This document shows positions 1-10,938 of a stretch of DNA of 64,000 nt, piece by piece. The notes beneath the pieces were generated by a model. The model was given only the letters and a program-made list of their open reading frames with translations. It did not search any database and had not been told where the DNA came from. This stretch comes from Rhipidocladum racemiflorum. Its lineage: Eukaryota > Streptophyta > Magnoliopsida > Poales > Poaceae. Location of the stretch: assembly GCA_036346355.1 (NCBI GenBank), contig CM070578.1, positions 11,980,501 to 12,044,500 of the forward strand. The letters are read 5' to 3'. The stretch's first letter is position 1. The number at the start of each line of letters is the position of its first letter. A program made the position numbers and the translations under genes.

Positions 1-38
1 TCCTGTTGACTAGAGGGCTGGAGGCTCCTATGGCAGCT

Positions 39-1208
39 TCAAAATGAGATCTTAATTTTCATGATTTTTCCATCTATTGTAAACAAAATGTAATGCCTTT
101 TCTTATTTACTAAGAGGGATGCATAGAACTCGAGAATTCTATTTTCATTCCAAGGAGTTCTAGAAGACATCAACTCTAACAGGCCAGGTGTTGATCTAAC
201 ATAATCAAGAATCCTGTAAGAACCCAACACTGCGTAAATTTGGTTCCAGTCAACATATTGATGCTTGCACAGAGCAGATAATGCCTTTCCATTTTTGCTA
301 GTTCTGTTTTTGTATCCCAAGTAAATGTTTTTGTGCAAGGTTGCAATGAAATCTTCATCCAGAGGAGGTCTGTCGAAAGGAAACCAGTTCTTTTCATTTA
401 CAAGTCTAATTGATCTTAACTTTTCCCTCCTAAGGCTCCCAACTCAGCACCTGTGATCATGTCAATTTCATCAAATAATTCTACTTCATCTGAAGAGGAT
501 TCCCCATTTGGCTTATATTCATTGTCCTCTAATGAATAGGATTCTTGATCAGACTGAACATGTTGTTTGTCTTTTCTGGAGGGTTTAGCAGTCGTCACTT
601 TTTGATGTATTCTGCCAGGAGTGTGAGTGTCCTCTAAATTGCACTGGTCCTTGAGAATGAGATGACTGTCCTGAACTAGTTGATTTTTGTTTCTTCACTT
701 TAACTTTATCAACTAGTTTGTCCAAAAGGCCTCTTTTGTCAGGGTTCTTCGACCTAGGCATTTTCTCAAACACTACAGACTCAAACTGATCTCAGACCAA
801 GTTTACTGGCGCATGAATTGACTAGGTCTACAAAGAAGAGAAAGAGGACCTTAAGTTAAGGATTTTTAAGTCTAGGGTTTGGTCTTTGCGCAAAAGAAAG
901 AGAAAGTCTGAACAACTTACCAAATCCTAGGAGCACCTCTCTGAGCAGACAGGAGCACCGTTGACACCACCTGATTAGGGTTTGCTTCGGTGAAGACAGA
1001 GAATGCTACTCGAGAGAAATCGCAAGAGGATGTAGTTTTGGGGATTTTTGGCGATTGTGAGAATTTGAGGATATCTGGAAGAAGAAACTGCCCAAAACGG
1101 AATAACTGCAACGGTGAAAAGTAACTCTTCTTTGAAAACAGAGCGCCTTAAAGAAGGTGGTTGGTGGGTGAAAGACAACTCCTTTTTACTCTGGTTGGTG
1201 AAACCCAT
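39..1208 (-). mobile_element. Degenerate retroelement coding debris
   Basis: Three short minus-strand reading frames follow one another (773-585, 598-416, 338-39) and look like one broken protein. The first part is lysine/serine-rich and basic, the middle is acidic, and the last part (residues near 'ILEFYASL') resembles the 'putative plant transposon protein' domain found in plant gypsy-type retroelement ORFs. Stops and frame changes separate the parts, so no intact product is expected. Open frames at 917-1208 show no recognised domain and may be leader sequence. No LTR could be tied to this fragment. The domain resemblance is from memory of the family and is weak. Confidence 0.4.
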
Positions 1209-1639
1209 GAAGAGTGAACAAAGAAATGATTAGGGTCTCGAAATCAAGGATGGTTAGCAAGGATAAGCCCTATGATTAGATAAATTTTAAAATTTCAAAC
1301 TTAGATGAGTATTTTTCTTTTTAAAAAGATTTAGAAACTTTTGAAATAGACAAGGAATAGAGAGACAGATAATCACAAATGTACGCCGGACCGATTTTGG
1401 TGAAAAACAGAGAGTTTTCTATTTCTGCCGGACCATGTTAGTGCAAACTCAAGGTTGCATCGGACTAAGTAAAAATGGTCTGTCGCTAATGGTTTTTCAT
1501 TTGAACTCAATCCATGGTGAAAGTACCATTTGCGCTGGACTGGTTTTTCTCAGTCCGTCGTGGACTTATTTGTTTGCTAAGTTGGTCCGTCGTAGATGGG
1601 AAACTTACTGTTTTCACAAAAGTTTCTCACATGAAGGTT

Positions 1640-2011
1640 TTTAATGAGGCAACTAGTGTAACACGGAGAGCGAGTGCAATGTACTCTTTTCTCTATCCCT
1701 TTTTCCCACTGGGTTTTGCAAGGAGTTTTTAATGAGACACATATATTACGCGGTATTCGTTCAATGGGGAGTGTTATGATATGGATAGAATCCATGTCCC
1801 AGTATCGAAGGACTCTATTCATTGATGAGCAAATCCGAATTGATTTCCAGGGGATTCTCTGCTATATATTGGGCATTACTTTATACAGAAAAAATCAATC
1901 TAATAAAGAGAGTAATTTGCCCCCTTTATATTGTGTGTGCTTCTACTCTGTTTGTGTGATTGCATTAGCGTGTAGTCAATTGGTGCGGGTGAACAACTAC
2001 GTTTTACAACA
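1640..2011 (+). mobile_element. Copia-type 3' end with one LTR (remnant)
   Basis: The 'cccactgggttttgcaagg' and 'tttttaatgag' phrases at 1630-1735 match the sequence typically found just upstream of the 3' LTR of grass Ty1/copia elements. A purine tract (CAATGGGGAG) ends at 1771 and is followed by a candidate LTR, 1772-2011 (240 bp), that starts TGTTATG and ends ACAACA. No second LTR or pol is present here, so this is a truncated remnant. The LTR right boundary is inferred only from the TG...CA rule. Confidence 0.45.
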
Positions 2012-2534
2012 GCACCTAACTTTTGTGGTACTATAGCACGACAGGGACTCCCATTGACTCTTCCGGATTAATAAAAGAGCTACTTTTGTAAATTTTTATC
2101 ACACGAAACTATATTTGCAAAAAAAAAAAAATCCATTTTGGTAAACATTTCAATTTTTGCCAAAAAGGATTCCATGCAATGCCAGCTCGCTTCTCAATAC
2201 AAATCCTCACCAAATTACAGTACACTAACGCTAATTAATTGCTTCCTAAGCTTACAACGTTACGGAAATAAATTCCGTGGAACTGATATGCAAACTTCTT
2301 CCTGTGCATATCTGACACTGATTGATGCCACATGAATAATTCTGCAATCCAACTCCATGATATTAAGTCTGAATTAAGCAACCAAAATTGCATCGAAATA
2401 AGCGTCAGGTATTTATTTCTACCTGAATTAAGTCATGGTGTTGAATTGCAGGATTCTCCACGTGACATCCATCAGCATTAGGTATGTACGAGAAGAAGTT
2501 TGCATACCAACTCGACAGAATTTATTTCCCACCG
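2012..2534. other. Non-coding, 3' flank of NPF3-A
   Basis: AT-rich sequence with an A-tract near 2120. No gene, repeat or terminal signature was recognised. It contains the 3' UTR of the minus-strand transporter gene that ends at 2535. Confidence 0.4.
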
Positions 2535-4636
2535 TTACATGGTGCCTACATTTCTTGAAGCCCCAACCTGGCCGGCATAGAGCTCAACCTCCCGCTCTCC
2601 ACTTTGATACTCACCGCCATCTTGCCGCCGTTGCACCTCGTCTCTGGCGTCCACCTCGAACGACTTCAAGGTGTAGAAATGGAAGCAGACGATATAGTAC
2701 ACAAGGTTGAGTACCATGAGGAAGGTCACGAGCCAGTAGTAGTAGTCCAGCTTGGCCCTGTTGATGTTGTCCTGGAGCCACTCGCCTTTGCTGGCGCTCT
2801 GCACCACCGTGACGAGCACCGTGCCTAGGTAGTTCCCGAGGGAGCCGGCGAGCCAGAACAGCGCAGCCGCCGAGCTGCGCATGCTCTCCGGTGACTGGTC
2901 GTACAGGAACTCCATGTGCCCCACCGTCGAGAGCGCGTCGCCCACGCCGTGGAGCGCGTACTGCGGCACCAGCCAGAACACGCTGACCGGCACGACGGCG
3001 TTGGGGCTGTCCAGTAGCCCATGATCGGCCGCGGCTGCGCGCCGCTTAGCCTCGACGAGTGCGCCCGCAAGGACGCCGAGGAGGGAGACCGCCAGCCCGG
3101 CGCCCATGCGGTGGAAGTAGGTGATGCCCGACTGCAGGCCGGTGTAGCGGCGCGCGACGGGGACGAAGACGCGGTCGTACAGGGCGAGGCTGACGAGCAT
3201 GGTGAGCGTGGTAAAGATGATCATGCTGGCCGGCGGGATCTGGAAGCGCGTGGTGAGGTGGCGGTCCATGGTGCGCGCCTGCTGGATGGCGAAGGTGAAG
3301 TTGTGTGACCCGGCGGCGATGAGCGTGATGCTGGCCGCCCACAGGGGCAGCATGCGGACGATGGACTTGAGCTCTTCCACGCGGTGCACAGTCGACAGCC
3401 GCCACAGGTCCGGCTCGCCGGAGCCGGCGAGGTCGGCCGTCGTCAGTATAGCCGCTCGATCCAAGAACCTTCACGTGGGGCAAGTACAAGTCAAAATAAA
3501 ATAAAAAAGATTTGATAAAGATAAAAAAATTGAATATTAGCTAAAACAAAAATATCCGGATGATACTATACACTCCCAAATAAAAAAGAACCACATGAAA
3601 AAAAAAAACAGAGCCACTTAGTGATGCACATGGAGTCTACTCATTAGTCAAGATCGATTACTTGCCTAAGCTGGTTGGTGTGGAGCAGCCTCCCGTCGGC
3701 GGCGACGGGAGCATCGAGCTCCTTGTTCTGGTACAGCAAGCTGGCGTCCTCCGGCACGGCCTCCTTCCTCTTCTTGAACGCCGCGACGACGACCTGCACC
3801 AGCCTCTTGAAGGGGCTCCCTCCGGGCTTCACCTTGACGTAGAGGGGGTACCCGACGACGAACGACAGCACGGAGACGAACATCGCGATGGCGGGGACCC
3901 CGAACCCCCAGCCCCACCCGACGTTCTCCTGGATGTACACCACCACCGTCAGCGCGAGCAGCACGGCTAGCCCCATGCTGAAGAAGTAGAGATTGAAGTA
4001 GCTCCATTTCTGTTCGCCGCCGGGGCGCCTCCCGCCCAGGCTGAACTGGTCGGCGCCGAACGCCACCACGCACGGCCGGATGCCGCCGGACCCGAGCGCG
4101 GTGCAGAGCAGCGACAGGTACAGCATGGCTAGCTGCCCGCCATCCGCGCGCTGGCACGGGGTAGTAGTACCAGTACCGCACGGCGCCGGCCGGAGGGAAG
4201 GGACGAGCGCGGACACGACGAGGCCGAGCATGCCGAGCTGGTACAGCAGGCCGCCGCTGGCGATGGTCCAGAAGCGGCCGGCGAAGGAGTCAGCAATGAT
4301 TGCGCCGAAGACCGGGGAGAAGGCCGCCGTGCCGGTGAAATTGGTGAGGAGGTTGGAGGCCTCCACCAGCGGCAGGTGCAGCTGCTGCGTCAGGTACGTG
4401 ATCATGTTCGCGTTGAAGCCGGCCGTGGCGAATCTGTCGCAGATTTCGTTCGCTGCGTTGCATCGACACACATGACACAGAATGTAAATCATACGCTTGA
4501 AATGTGATTCCATTGAAAGAAATTAGATCCCACAAAAGCACCAGCAATCACCTAGTATGAATGGCATTGTCTTGAAGCCGCCCTGCTTCGTCTTCTTCGA
4601 CGATCCATCTCCATCAGCCGGTGCTGCAGCCGCCAT
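2535..4636 (-). CDS. NPF3-type NRT1/PTR family transporter, copy A
   Basis: Proton-coupled transporter of the NRT1/PTR family, a membrane protein of the major facilitator superfamily. NPF3 members in other plants move gibberellin, nitrate or nitrite; the substrate here is not known. Exons are 4636-4552, 4452-3666 and 3468-2535, giving 601 aa, normal for the family. The start is the first ATG in a CCATGG context. 'GSGGIRPCVVAFGADQF' lies at residues 149-165 and 'YDQSPESMRS' at 480-489. Hydrophobic segments flank a hydrophilic central loop at about 231-330. The N-terminal motif reads E-I-C-D-R (31-35), a variant of the ExxER proton-coupling motif. Intron 1 is GT-AG; intron 2 has a GC donor (AG|GCAAGT). 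The close paralogue lies head to head at 25585-28266 with the same intron positions. No frameshift or premature stop was seen. Confidence 0.93.
3469..3665 (-). other. GC-AG intron (intron 2 of NPF3-A)
   Basis: The exon-2 end reads CTTAG|GCAAGTAAT on the minus strand, and exon 3 starts after GTGAAG. Only this junction keeps the family reading frame (codon AG|G, Arg291). The paralogue has CTCAG|GTAAGC at the same codon, so this is a T-to-C change at donor position +2. AG|GCAAGT is the known consensus of functional GC-AG introns. Confidence 0.85.
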
Positions 4637-4960
4637 GGAAGATGTAAACCGTCCTCTGCTCTGGAACTCTAGATACGAGTACTAAAGTAGCAGTGGGATA
4701 GAGCATAGAGGGCTGAAATAAAACAGTACACCGAAGTAACAAATGGCAAGTGGCAATATATCTAAGACTGCAACGCTGCAACCTTCGGTAGTCTGTCTGT
4801 CAGTGAGCTAACTCAACGCGGCTTGCATTGGGAACAGCGAAGCACGCATTGGAGGCAAACAACCAAACAGCGAAGCATGCATCGGAGGTGCAGTGCAACT
4901 GTGCACAATCAGCGAGCTCAAACGGTCAGACCTTCAGATCTGACGACAGATCGTAGTTGA

Positions 4961-4969
4961 TTTATATAG
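4961..4969 (-). promoter_or_regulatory. Candidate TATA box of NPF3-A
   Basis: The minus strand reads CTATATAAA, a strong TATA-box match, about 325 bp upstream of the NPF3-A start codon. That would imply a 5' UTR of roughly 290 bp if the leader is unspliced. No closer TATA box of similar quality was seen. Confidence 0.45.
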
Positions 4970-5043
4970 AGACTATGAAAGACTCGCAGTCAGCAAATCG
5001 GTTCTTCCAGTCCATAGAAGGGACCCAATGCTGTATGTATGTA

Positions 5044-5051
<8 letters not shown>

Positions 5052-5074
<23 letters not shown>
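5052..5074. repeat. (TA)n microsatellite
   Basis: An uninterrupted TA dinucleotide run in the upstream region of NPF3-A, preceded by irregular TATG/TGTA repeats from 5036. Confidence 0.9.
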
Positions 5075-5204
5075 TTAATTAGCAATGGCAATCCATTATA
5101 AGTGAGCATCACGCACTTTCTTTTAGATGGAGCATCACGCAATTGGTTATCTTTTCTTTTCTTTTTCTGAAACTACACAATTGGTCAACGTTGATTCAAT
5201 GATT

Positions 5205-5748
5205 ATTTTTGTAACGAACAAGTCCATTTTACATTATTGAATTTTCTAAAAAGTTCATATAACATACTCAACTATAAAACCAGGTAGTTAACGCTTCAAA
5301 CTTATAAAACTGGGTCAATTTGCACCCTAAACCAGTTTTGGAGAGCTATTTTGCTAACGAAGATCCAACTTAAAATGGTTTTTGTTATGTTGGCACCCAT
5401 GCCATCCATTTTTGCTTATGCGGATTCAAATGAGAGAAGTGATGATGGCAGAAAGAAATCGAATGTATATAGAGAGAAAATGAGTGAGGAAGAGGTTGAA
5501 TATGTGGATGTCCATACCCTTGAATTGGATCCCCATTGCTAAAACTCGATGACATGACCACTGGTTTGGCAAAAACCACCATGAGTTGGATCCTCAATAG
5601 CAAAACGGCTCTCCAAAACTGATTTAAAGTGTAAATTGATTCAATTTTATAAGTTTAGGTGCTAAATACCCGATTTTATAGTTGAAAGTATTAAATGAAC
5701 TTTTGAAAAGTTAAGTTCAAAATAGATTTATTCCTTTTCTGGAGGGAG
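5205..5748. mobile_element. Foldback MITE with 10-bp TSD
   Basis: The sequence from about 5213 (AACGAACAAGTCCATTTT) reappears inverted and diverged at the right end, ending near 5740. Arms of about 175 bp match at words such as 'ttataaaact/attgaat' and 'cagttttggagagc'. Direct copies of TTCAATGATT flank it (5195-5204 and 5749-5758). A 9-10 bp duplication points to the Mutator superfamily. A short frame at 5351-5542 lies inside and has no recognised product. Confidence 0.75.
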
Positions 5749-6159
5749 TTCAATGATTTAAGGTACAGAACAAACTGGCCGAGCTTAGTTCGTCAGAGAC
5801 GACCTATACTATGGATAGGGAAATCTCGGTAGACAAACTCGTAGACTGGGCTCCAAATAGTTAAGCAGCCATACGGGCCATGGGCCCTTTCAATTCGGGG
5901 AACCAATGCGGTCAAGGGCTCAAGACATGCACCTGGGGCTCAACTGACGCTAAATGGGTCACGCACAGACGATCCATGGCCCGGCCTGGTTCTGGAGCTT
6001 TGTGGTCCAATATTTAAACAGGCCGGGCTGCTCCAATTTTCTGGATTAGGGGCTGGCGTACTGGCAAATTACATCATCGAAGAAAGGTGTCTGACACTGT
6101 TTCCTCTCCGTTCTCCAATCCAATGCCCACCTGCGCTACCTTCACATGTAGGAGAAAGG

Positions 6160-7355
6160 TAGGGGTGCGCACTTTTTAACTGAAATCGAAAAAGAATTGA
6201 ATAAAAAAATTGAAAAAAATCGGATTTTGGGTTTTTATTTTGGTACTATTCGATTTTCTGTTTGATTTTGAAAGTTTGAAAACCGAATAAACTGTTTCAC
6301 TGAATAAACTGAAAGCTACTACCTATGTGTGTGCCACTCTCAAGAGAAATCCCCATCTCTGGCTCCTAGCCTGGCACGATCACACCCAGTATTCCCTCGT
6401 TCTCCAGAGCCCTCAAATCCTCATCTCCCAAGAAATCTCCATTCGCTCGTTCAACGTCCACTCCTCTCCCTCCCTCGCCCTCTCCCTCTCAGGCGCGCGT
6501 GGCTCCCTCCCTCACCCCCATCGCCTCCCTCCCTCTCCCCGAGCTCGGTTCCCTCCCGCCCCCACCGCCTCCCTCGCTCAGTTGCCCCCGCGGCCCCGCC
6601 TCCAGGCTCCTCCCTCGACGCCGACGCACCCTACCTCGGCCCTGCCTTGAGCCGGCGAGCCCTCGACACGGCACCTCCTCCCTTTATCCCTCGATCCTTG
6701 GCGCCGACGCCTCCTTCAGGATCCTTCCTCGGCGTCGATTCTCCCTACCTCGGCCCCACCTCGAATCGGTGAGCCCTCAATGCGGCGCCTCCTCCCTCGG
6801 TGTCGATGTCATCATGTCAGATATGCTTTGGTGCTCCCCCAGTCCCCCATTGGCCATCGTTGTGAGTTGTATTTGCTACTTGTTAGTTCACTTTAGCCCT
6901 CTATGTTATACCTAAGTACCCAATTGTATTATGAGTTGTATTTGCTAGCCTCCCATATACTGTGAAGTAGTCATGCTTGATTCTTGAAGCTACATATTTT
7001 GCTAAGTGCTAAATGAACATGTATGAACAATTTTTAGTTGGGATAATATAACTCCCAGTGATGAGCACCAATTCAGTGGCACCAATCTTTAGTTGGGATA
7101 AGATAACTTGCTCCACATGAATGATCAGTGTTCGACAATATTCTGATTTCTAAGTTCTATATTGCCTGTTGCTAGCATCTTGAAATTCGGTTTAACCAAA
7201 AAACCGAATAAACTGAATTGAATTTGTTCGGTTTATTCAGTTAGGTTTTTGAAGTTGTTCGGTTTGGTTTAGTTTGCAGTTCCCAAAAATCAAACTTTTT
7301 TAAATCGAATAAACCAAACCGAAAAAAAACCAAATTAAACAAATGCCCACCCCTA
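6160..7355. mobile_element. Non-autonomous hAT element with C-rich cargo
   Basis: The left end is TAGGGGTGCGCA and the right end is the inverted TGCCCACCCCTA, the terminal form of a common plant hAT group. The flanks GAGAAAGG (6152-6159) and GAGAAAAA (7356-7363) fit an 8-bp TSD with two later changes. Subterminal arms (6185-6310 and 7190-7345) are AT-rich with repeated 'accgaataaac' words. No transposase is encoded. Between the arms sits a very C-rich block (see 6330-6790). Confidence 0.7.
6330..6790 (+). other. C-rich Pro/Ser-coding block inside the hAT element
   Basis: About 460 bp of strongly C-rich DNA lies inside an otherwise AT-rich hAT element. All three plus frames stay open over long stretches and would give Pro/Ser/Leu-rich peptides. 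It contains internal repetition ('gccgacgc..cctacctcggccc' near 6620 and 6730). The composition resembles a 5' UTR or first exon of a grass gene, so this may be captured host sequence (Pack-type). No donor gene was recognised, and translation is not supported by conserved domains. Confidence 0.4.
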
Positions 7356-7363
7356 GAGAAAAA

Positions 7364-9217
7364 TGGCTAATTAGTACAGGTCATTCCCAATGCTTCTGAT
7401 CAACAATATCTATAACATGTCAACTAGAAATGATAATAAGGTGGAATAGAAATTAAACAAGAGATAGAGGGAAGTAGTGTCTCATGGGAAACATGGCTTG
7501 GACACACAATTCAACACACAATAAAACAAAAAAAAACTTGCATTGAGGAGGAGAATAGTGTCTAAATACGCTGTTTGTGGGACCCACCATATTGACCCCA
7601 TAACACTATGCCATGGTTGTGTCGTGGGGCCACTGGCATCCATCGACCACAACCATGCCAGCCAAGCTGCGGTCGTATCACCCCGCCATGGACACCAGCT
7701 GCCGACGCCCTCACCCGTCATGGCCACAAGTTGCTGCCACCCCACCCTTCATGGCTACTGCAGGCCTATCATCGCTCCTTGCGTCATATCCGCTCGCGAC
7801 CCCACTGCAACCCCTCGCACAAGCCATCGCCACCCTTGAACATGCCACCTCAGCATAATCATCTTTGATTAGGTCAGATCTAGGCGTTACTGGTGCAGAT
7901 TTGGCCAGATCAGGGATAAGGCTGGCAAAGGAGGGACATGGTGGCGCAAGGAGAGTCCGAAGTCGAACGAGGCCTCTAGACGATAATTTGGAAGGCATCG
8001 GTAAGAACGAGAGAAAGGGAACAGGGCGGTCGCCCCATAGATGGAAGGCAACGGTGAGAATGAGAGAGGGAGAACAGGGCGGGCGACCAGTGAGGTAGAC
8101 GACGACGGTATGCCTATATCAAGATTTGGGTCCCATTCGTCGGTTCTTTCCTCTCATTACTCTTTCTCACCATCTCTCTCAAACTCTCAATATCCTTCCT
8201 AGTTCAAAAATCGATGCCCGATGACCTCGCCCCCTCGTTAGACTCGGCCTAGCTCATTCTTCACCACTGCAACGTCACCTCCTCTGGCCTCCTCCATCTG
8301 AATGCACGTCAGGTCGAGCTTGGCATCACCCTCTTATGCTGGATCCGTTGATTCATCAAGCCATGGCCAGATCGAGCTTTTCCGCCGCCAGATCCATCAT
8401 TCTCATCGTCGTTGTTGTCAGATCTGGTGCTCCATCAAAGCTAGGCCAGCGACCTCTTCCTCAAGCTATATCCACTCTAGCAATCACCTATTCACTGGAT
8501 CAAGTGCAGAGCTACCATCCCCAGTGCCACCAGCCTGGATTCGAGGTTCTGTATTGACGCCGACCTTGATCCAAATAGGATTTGTTGCCATCGAGCAATT
8601 TAGAGGTGGACCTTGGGTCGGCTCGGCATGGGCCCAATGGTCTTTGTGTCGTGGCTTGCCTGCATGACACGGTGGCCTTATTGTGTCGGCCCGACTCGCC
8701 TCCTGAGGCCTAGGGCACATCGTGCCATACCAGCCCAGGTCTTGTCCCGTTGGACACGTGGAGTCGTGGACGCCATAGCCGTCGATATGTCACCATGGAC
8801 GACACCAAGAATGAGGAGTGAGCGTCGACCGCCAGCGAGGATCTGGTACGCACAATTATTTAGGGAAAAAGACTACTGGAGGGTCGTTGAGATTCATTGT
8901 CTTCTTCCTCGGTCGTTGAAGCTGGTGGTGCGGTGCCGTAATACCGTATCCGACACTTGCGTGACCAAAGATCGCTAGATTTGGCACCTATGTTGTGGGG
9001 GGCGATGAGGGGGAATGGCATTGGACGGCAAGGGGAGATTGTAGTGCGGGAAAAAAAACAAGAGTAGAGGTGGGTGAGAGGAGAGAGGGAGGAGATGACA
9101 TAGATATGGGGAGATGACGAATGCGTTGGATAGATCATAAGAGGGGGTAAAGAGGAGATATAGTATTTGATGATGAGTTGAACCGTTAGGATAAAGTAGT
9201 TGATAATAGATTGGACC

Positions 9218-9218
<1 letters not shown>
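7364..9218. other. Unassigned region, no gene recognised
   Basis: Moderately GC-rich with many short overlapping frames on both strands and none resembling a known family. Repeated 'catggcc' and 'cgacc' words give it a degraded-transposon look, but no terminal repeats or domains were found. Confidence 0.3.
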
Positions 9219-9267
<49 letters not shown>

Positions 9268-9642
9268 GAGATATCTAGTGCAAACCCCCTTTACCGTGAA
9301 AACTTCGTAAAACCCACGTGTAAAAGTTTTGAAAAATTCTCATATGTAGGCGAGATGAGATTCTACAAACCTGTAAAATTTGAAGACCAAACTCAATTGC
9401 ATTTGAAAGATATAAAAAAGACAAATTCAGTATGAATAGTGATTTTTCACTATTTAGCACTATTCATTTTGCAATTTGTCTTTTTCATATCTTTCAAATG
9501 CAATTGGGTTTGATCTTCAAATTTCACAGGGTTGTAGAACCTCACCTCCTCTACGTATGGTAATTTTTTGAGAATTTTTCAAAACTTTTATACATGGATT
9601 TCACGAAGTTTTCACGGTAAGGAGGGTTTTCACTGGATATGT

Positions 9643-9700
<58 letters not shown>
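9219..9700. mobile_element. Micron-like foldback MITE between two (TA)n tracts
   Basis: A 382-bp element (9265-9646) lies exactly between TA runs at 9219-9264 and 9647-9700. Its halves are inverted copies of about 175 bp: 'accgtgaaaacttcgt' on the left matches the inverted 'acgaagttttcacggt' on the right. The centre holds a small palindrome around 'gaatagtgatttttcac'. The right terminus read inwards, GGCAACATATC, matches the terminus of the MITE at 44906-45276. Insertion in TA microsatellites is the hallmark of the rice Micron family; membership is inferred. Confidence 0.75.
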
Positions 9701-9703
<3 letters not shown>

Positions 9704-9973
9704 TGTTTTTTTAGATCAGGGCACATGTGACAAGGACACGGTTCCTGTACAGTCATCAAGGGACTGCAACTTAAGGAATCGCGCACGAGCCGTTGGATCG
9801 AAAAGCGATAGTTTAGATTGATTCGAAAGTACTATAGTAAAAGTACTGTAGCCGTAGTTTACTGCAGCAAAACACTGTAGCACGTAGATTTGAAAGATCT
9901 AGATCGCCTGTTTATCAATCGGACGATCTAGTCCCTGGTTCCATGTGACAAACCCTCTAGCTAGAACCCTACG

Positions 9974-10017
9974 ATTCAGCATGAATGACACTTGACAGTG
10001 TATCATTCATGCTGAAT
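9974..10017. repeat. 20-bp inverted repeat (hairpin)
   Basis: ATTCAGCATGAATGACAC, a 6-nt spacer, then its near-perfect inverse. The stem has about 18 paired bases with one 2-nt bulge. It is followed at 10023-10036 by a run of 14 C. No transcription unit could be assigned; it may be a MITE end or a small foldback. Confidence 0.6.
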
Positions 10018-10930
10018 TTTGTCCCCCCCCCCCCCCCTCCACTCCCGCGCGCGCGCCGCGAGCCCAACGGCAGCAACGTTTCTTTCCTCGAGCGCGTCCG
10101 CGCGAGGTGCGGTCAAGACGCGACGTCGTGGAGAATTCGATTCGGCGTGCACCGCCCTGCACCCTCGCCAGTCGCCACGCACCAACGCTAATACGCTATC
10201 TTATCCTCTCCTCGCGCACGGCCGGACCCGCGCCCGCGCGCCGGAGCCGAACAAGCTGGACGGTCCGGGTGGTCTGGATACTGGATGGGACGGCACAGCG
10301 CCACAGCCGCCCACCGCATCATGCTAGCCTACACTGCACTTGTAAAGCGAGTTAGGTGCTCTCCAATCATTGAGAACTTGTGAAGGGGACCGGCCGATCG
10401 GCGATCGAGATGTCAGGACACGTTGGACCAGCGTGCCTGCCTTCCAACCTCGCCGTATCGCATTGTCGCTGTCGCGGTCGAGCCTGCTGTGACGCACTAC
10501 TAGTACTGCCTTTGATCGGTAATTTGGACATGGCTGCTGCACCTTCGTGGATATACATTAATTAGTTGCCTTCGTGCCGGTGAATGATTACCTGATAATA
10601 GCCGTGTGCAGACTACAGATCATGTTTGCATTAGGTAAGTAAATATAACGATGCTTTTTGCTATTCTTATAAGGTACTAGAATTTACATTGAGTTAATAC
10701 TAAAAAGTACCAAAATTAATGCGGCATGGGCAACGAAACCAAGCCTGAATGGGAGCGGTGCTGGCAGCTTGAGCTCGACGGCGCTATTATGCTGAACGTC
10801 AAGAACAACACAACCACCGATTCCTCGGTCCTGATACCAAGTTTTGACGCTTCGATGCCACTTGATGTGAAAGAAACATGGGATTCAAGGCTGTTTGCCC
10901 AACATAGGCTGATTTGTTGAGCATCGAGTG
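10018..10930. other. Unassigned, partly GC-rich
   Basis: Begins with a C14 run and a GC-rich stretch to about 10300 that opens several short frames without recognisable products. The rest is mixed sequence. A 64-codon frame at 10726-10920 has no known domain. Nothing else was recognised. Confidence 0.3.
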
Positions 10931-10938
10931 ATCGCAGC

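Noticed and set aside
2604..3504. Long frames on the strand opposite NPF3-A exon 3 (and the same at 3662-4475)
   Set aside because: They are mirror frames of a GC-rich real exon, with composition artefacts (Arg/Ala/Gly/Asp-rich) and no domain.
6327..6915. Pro/Ser-rich ORFs as a cell-wall (extensin-like) protein
   Set aside because: No SPPPP-type repeats or signal peptide; all three frames are open, so the signal is compositional.
9211..9821. ORFs with Ile-Tyr repeats
   Set aside because: Translation of TA microsatellites.
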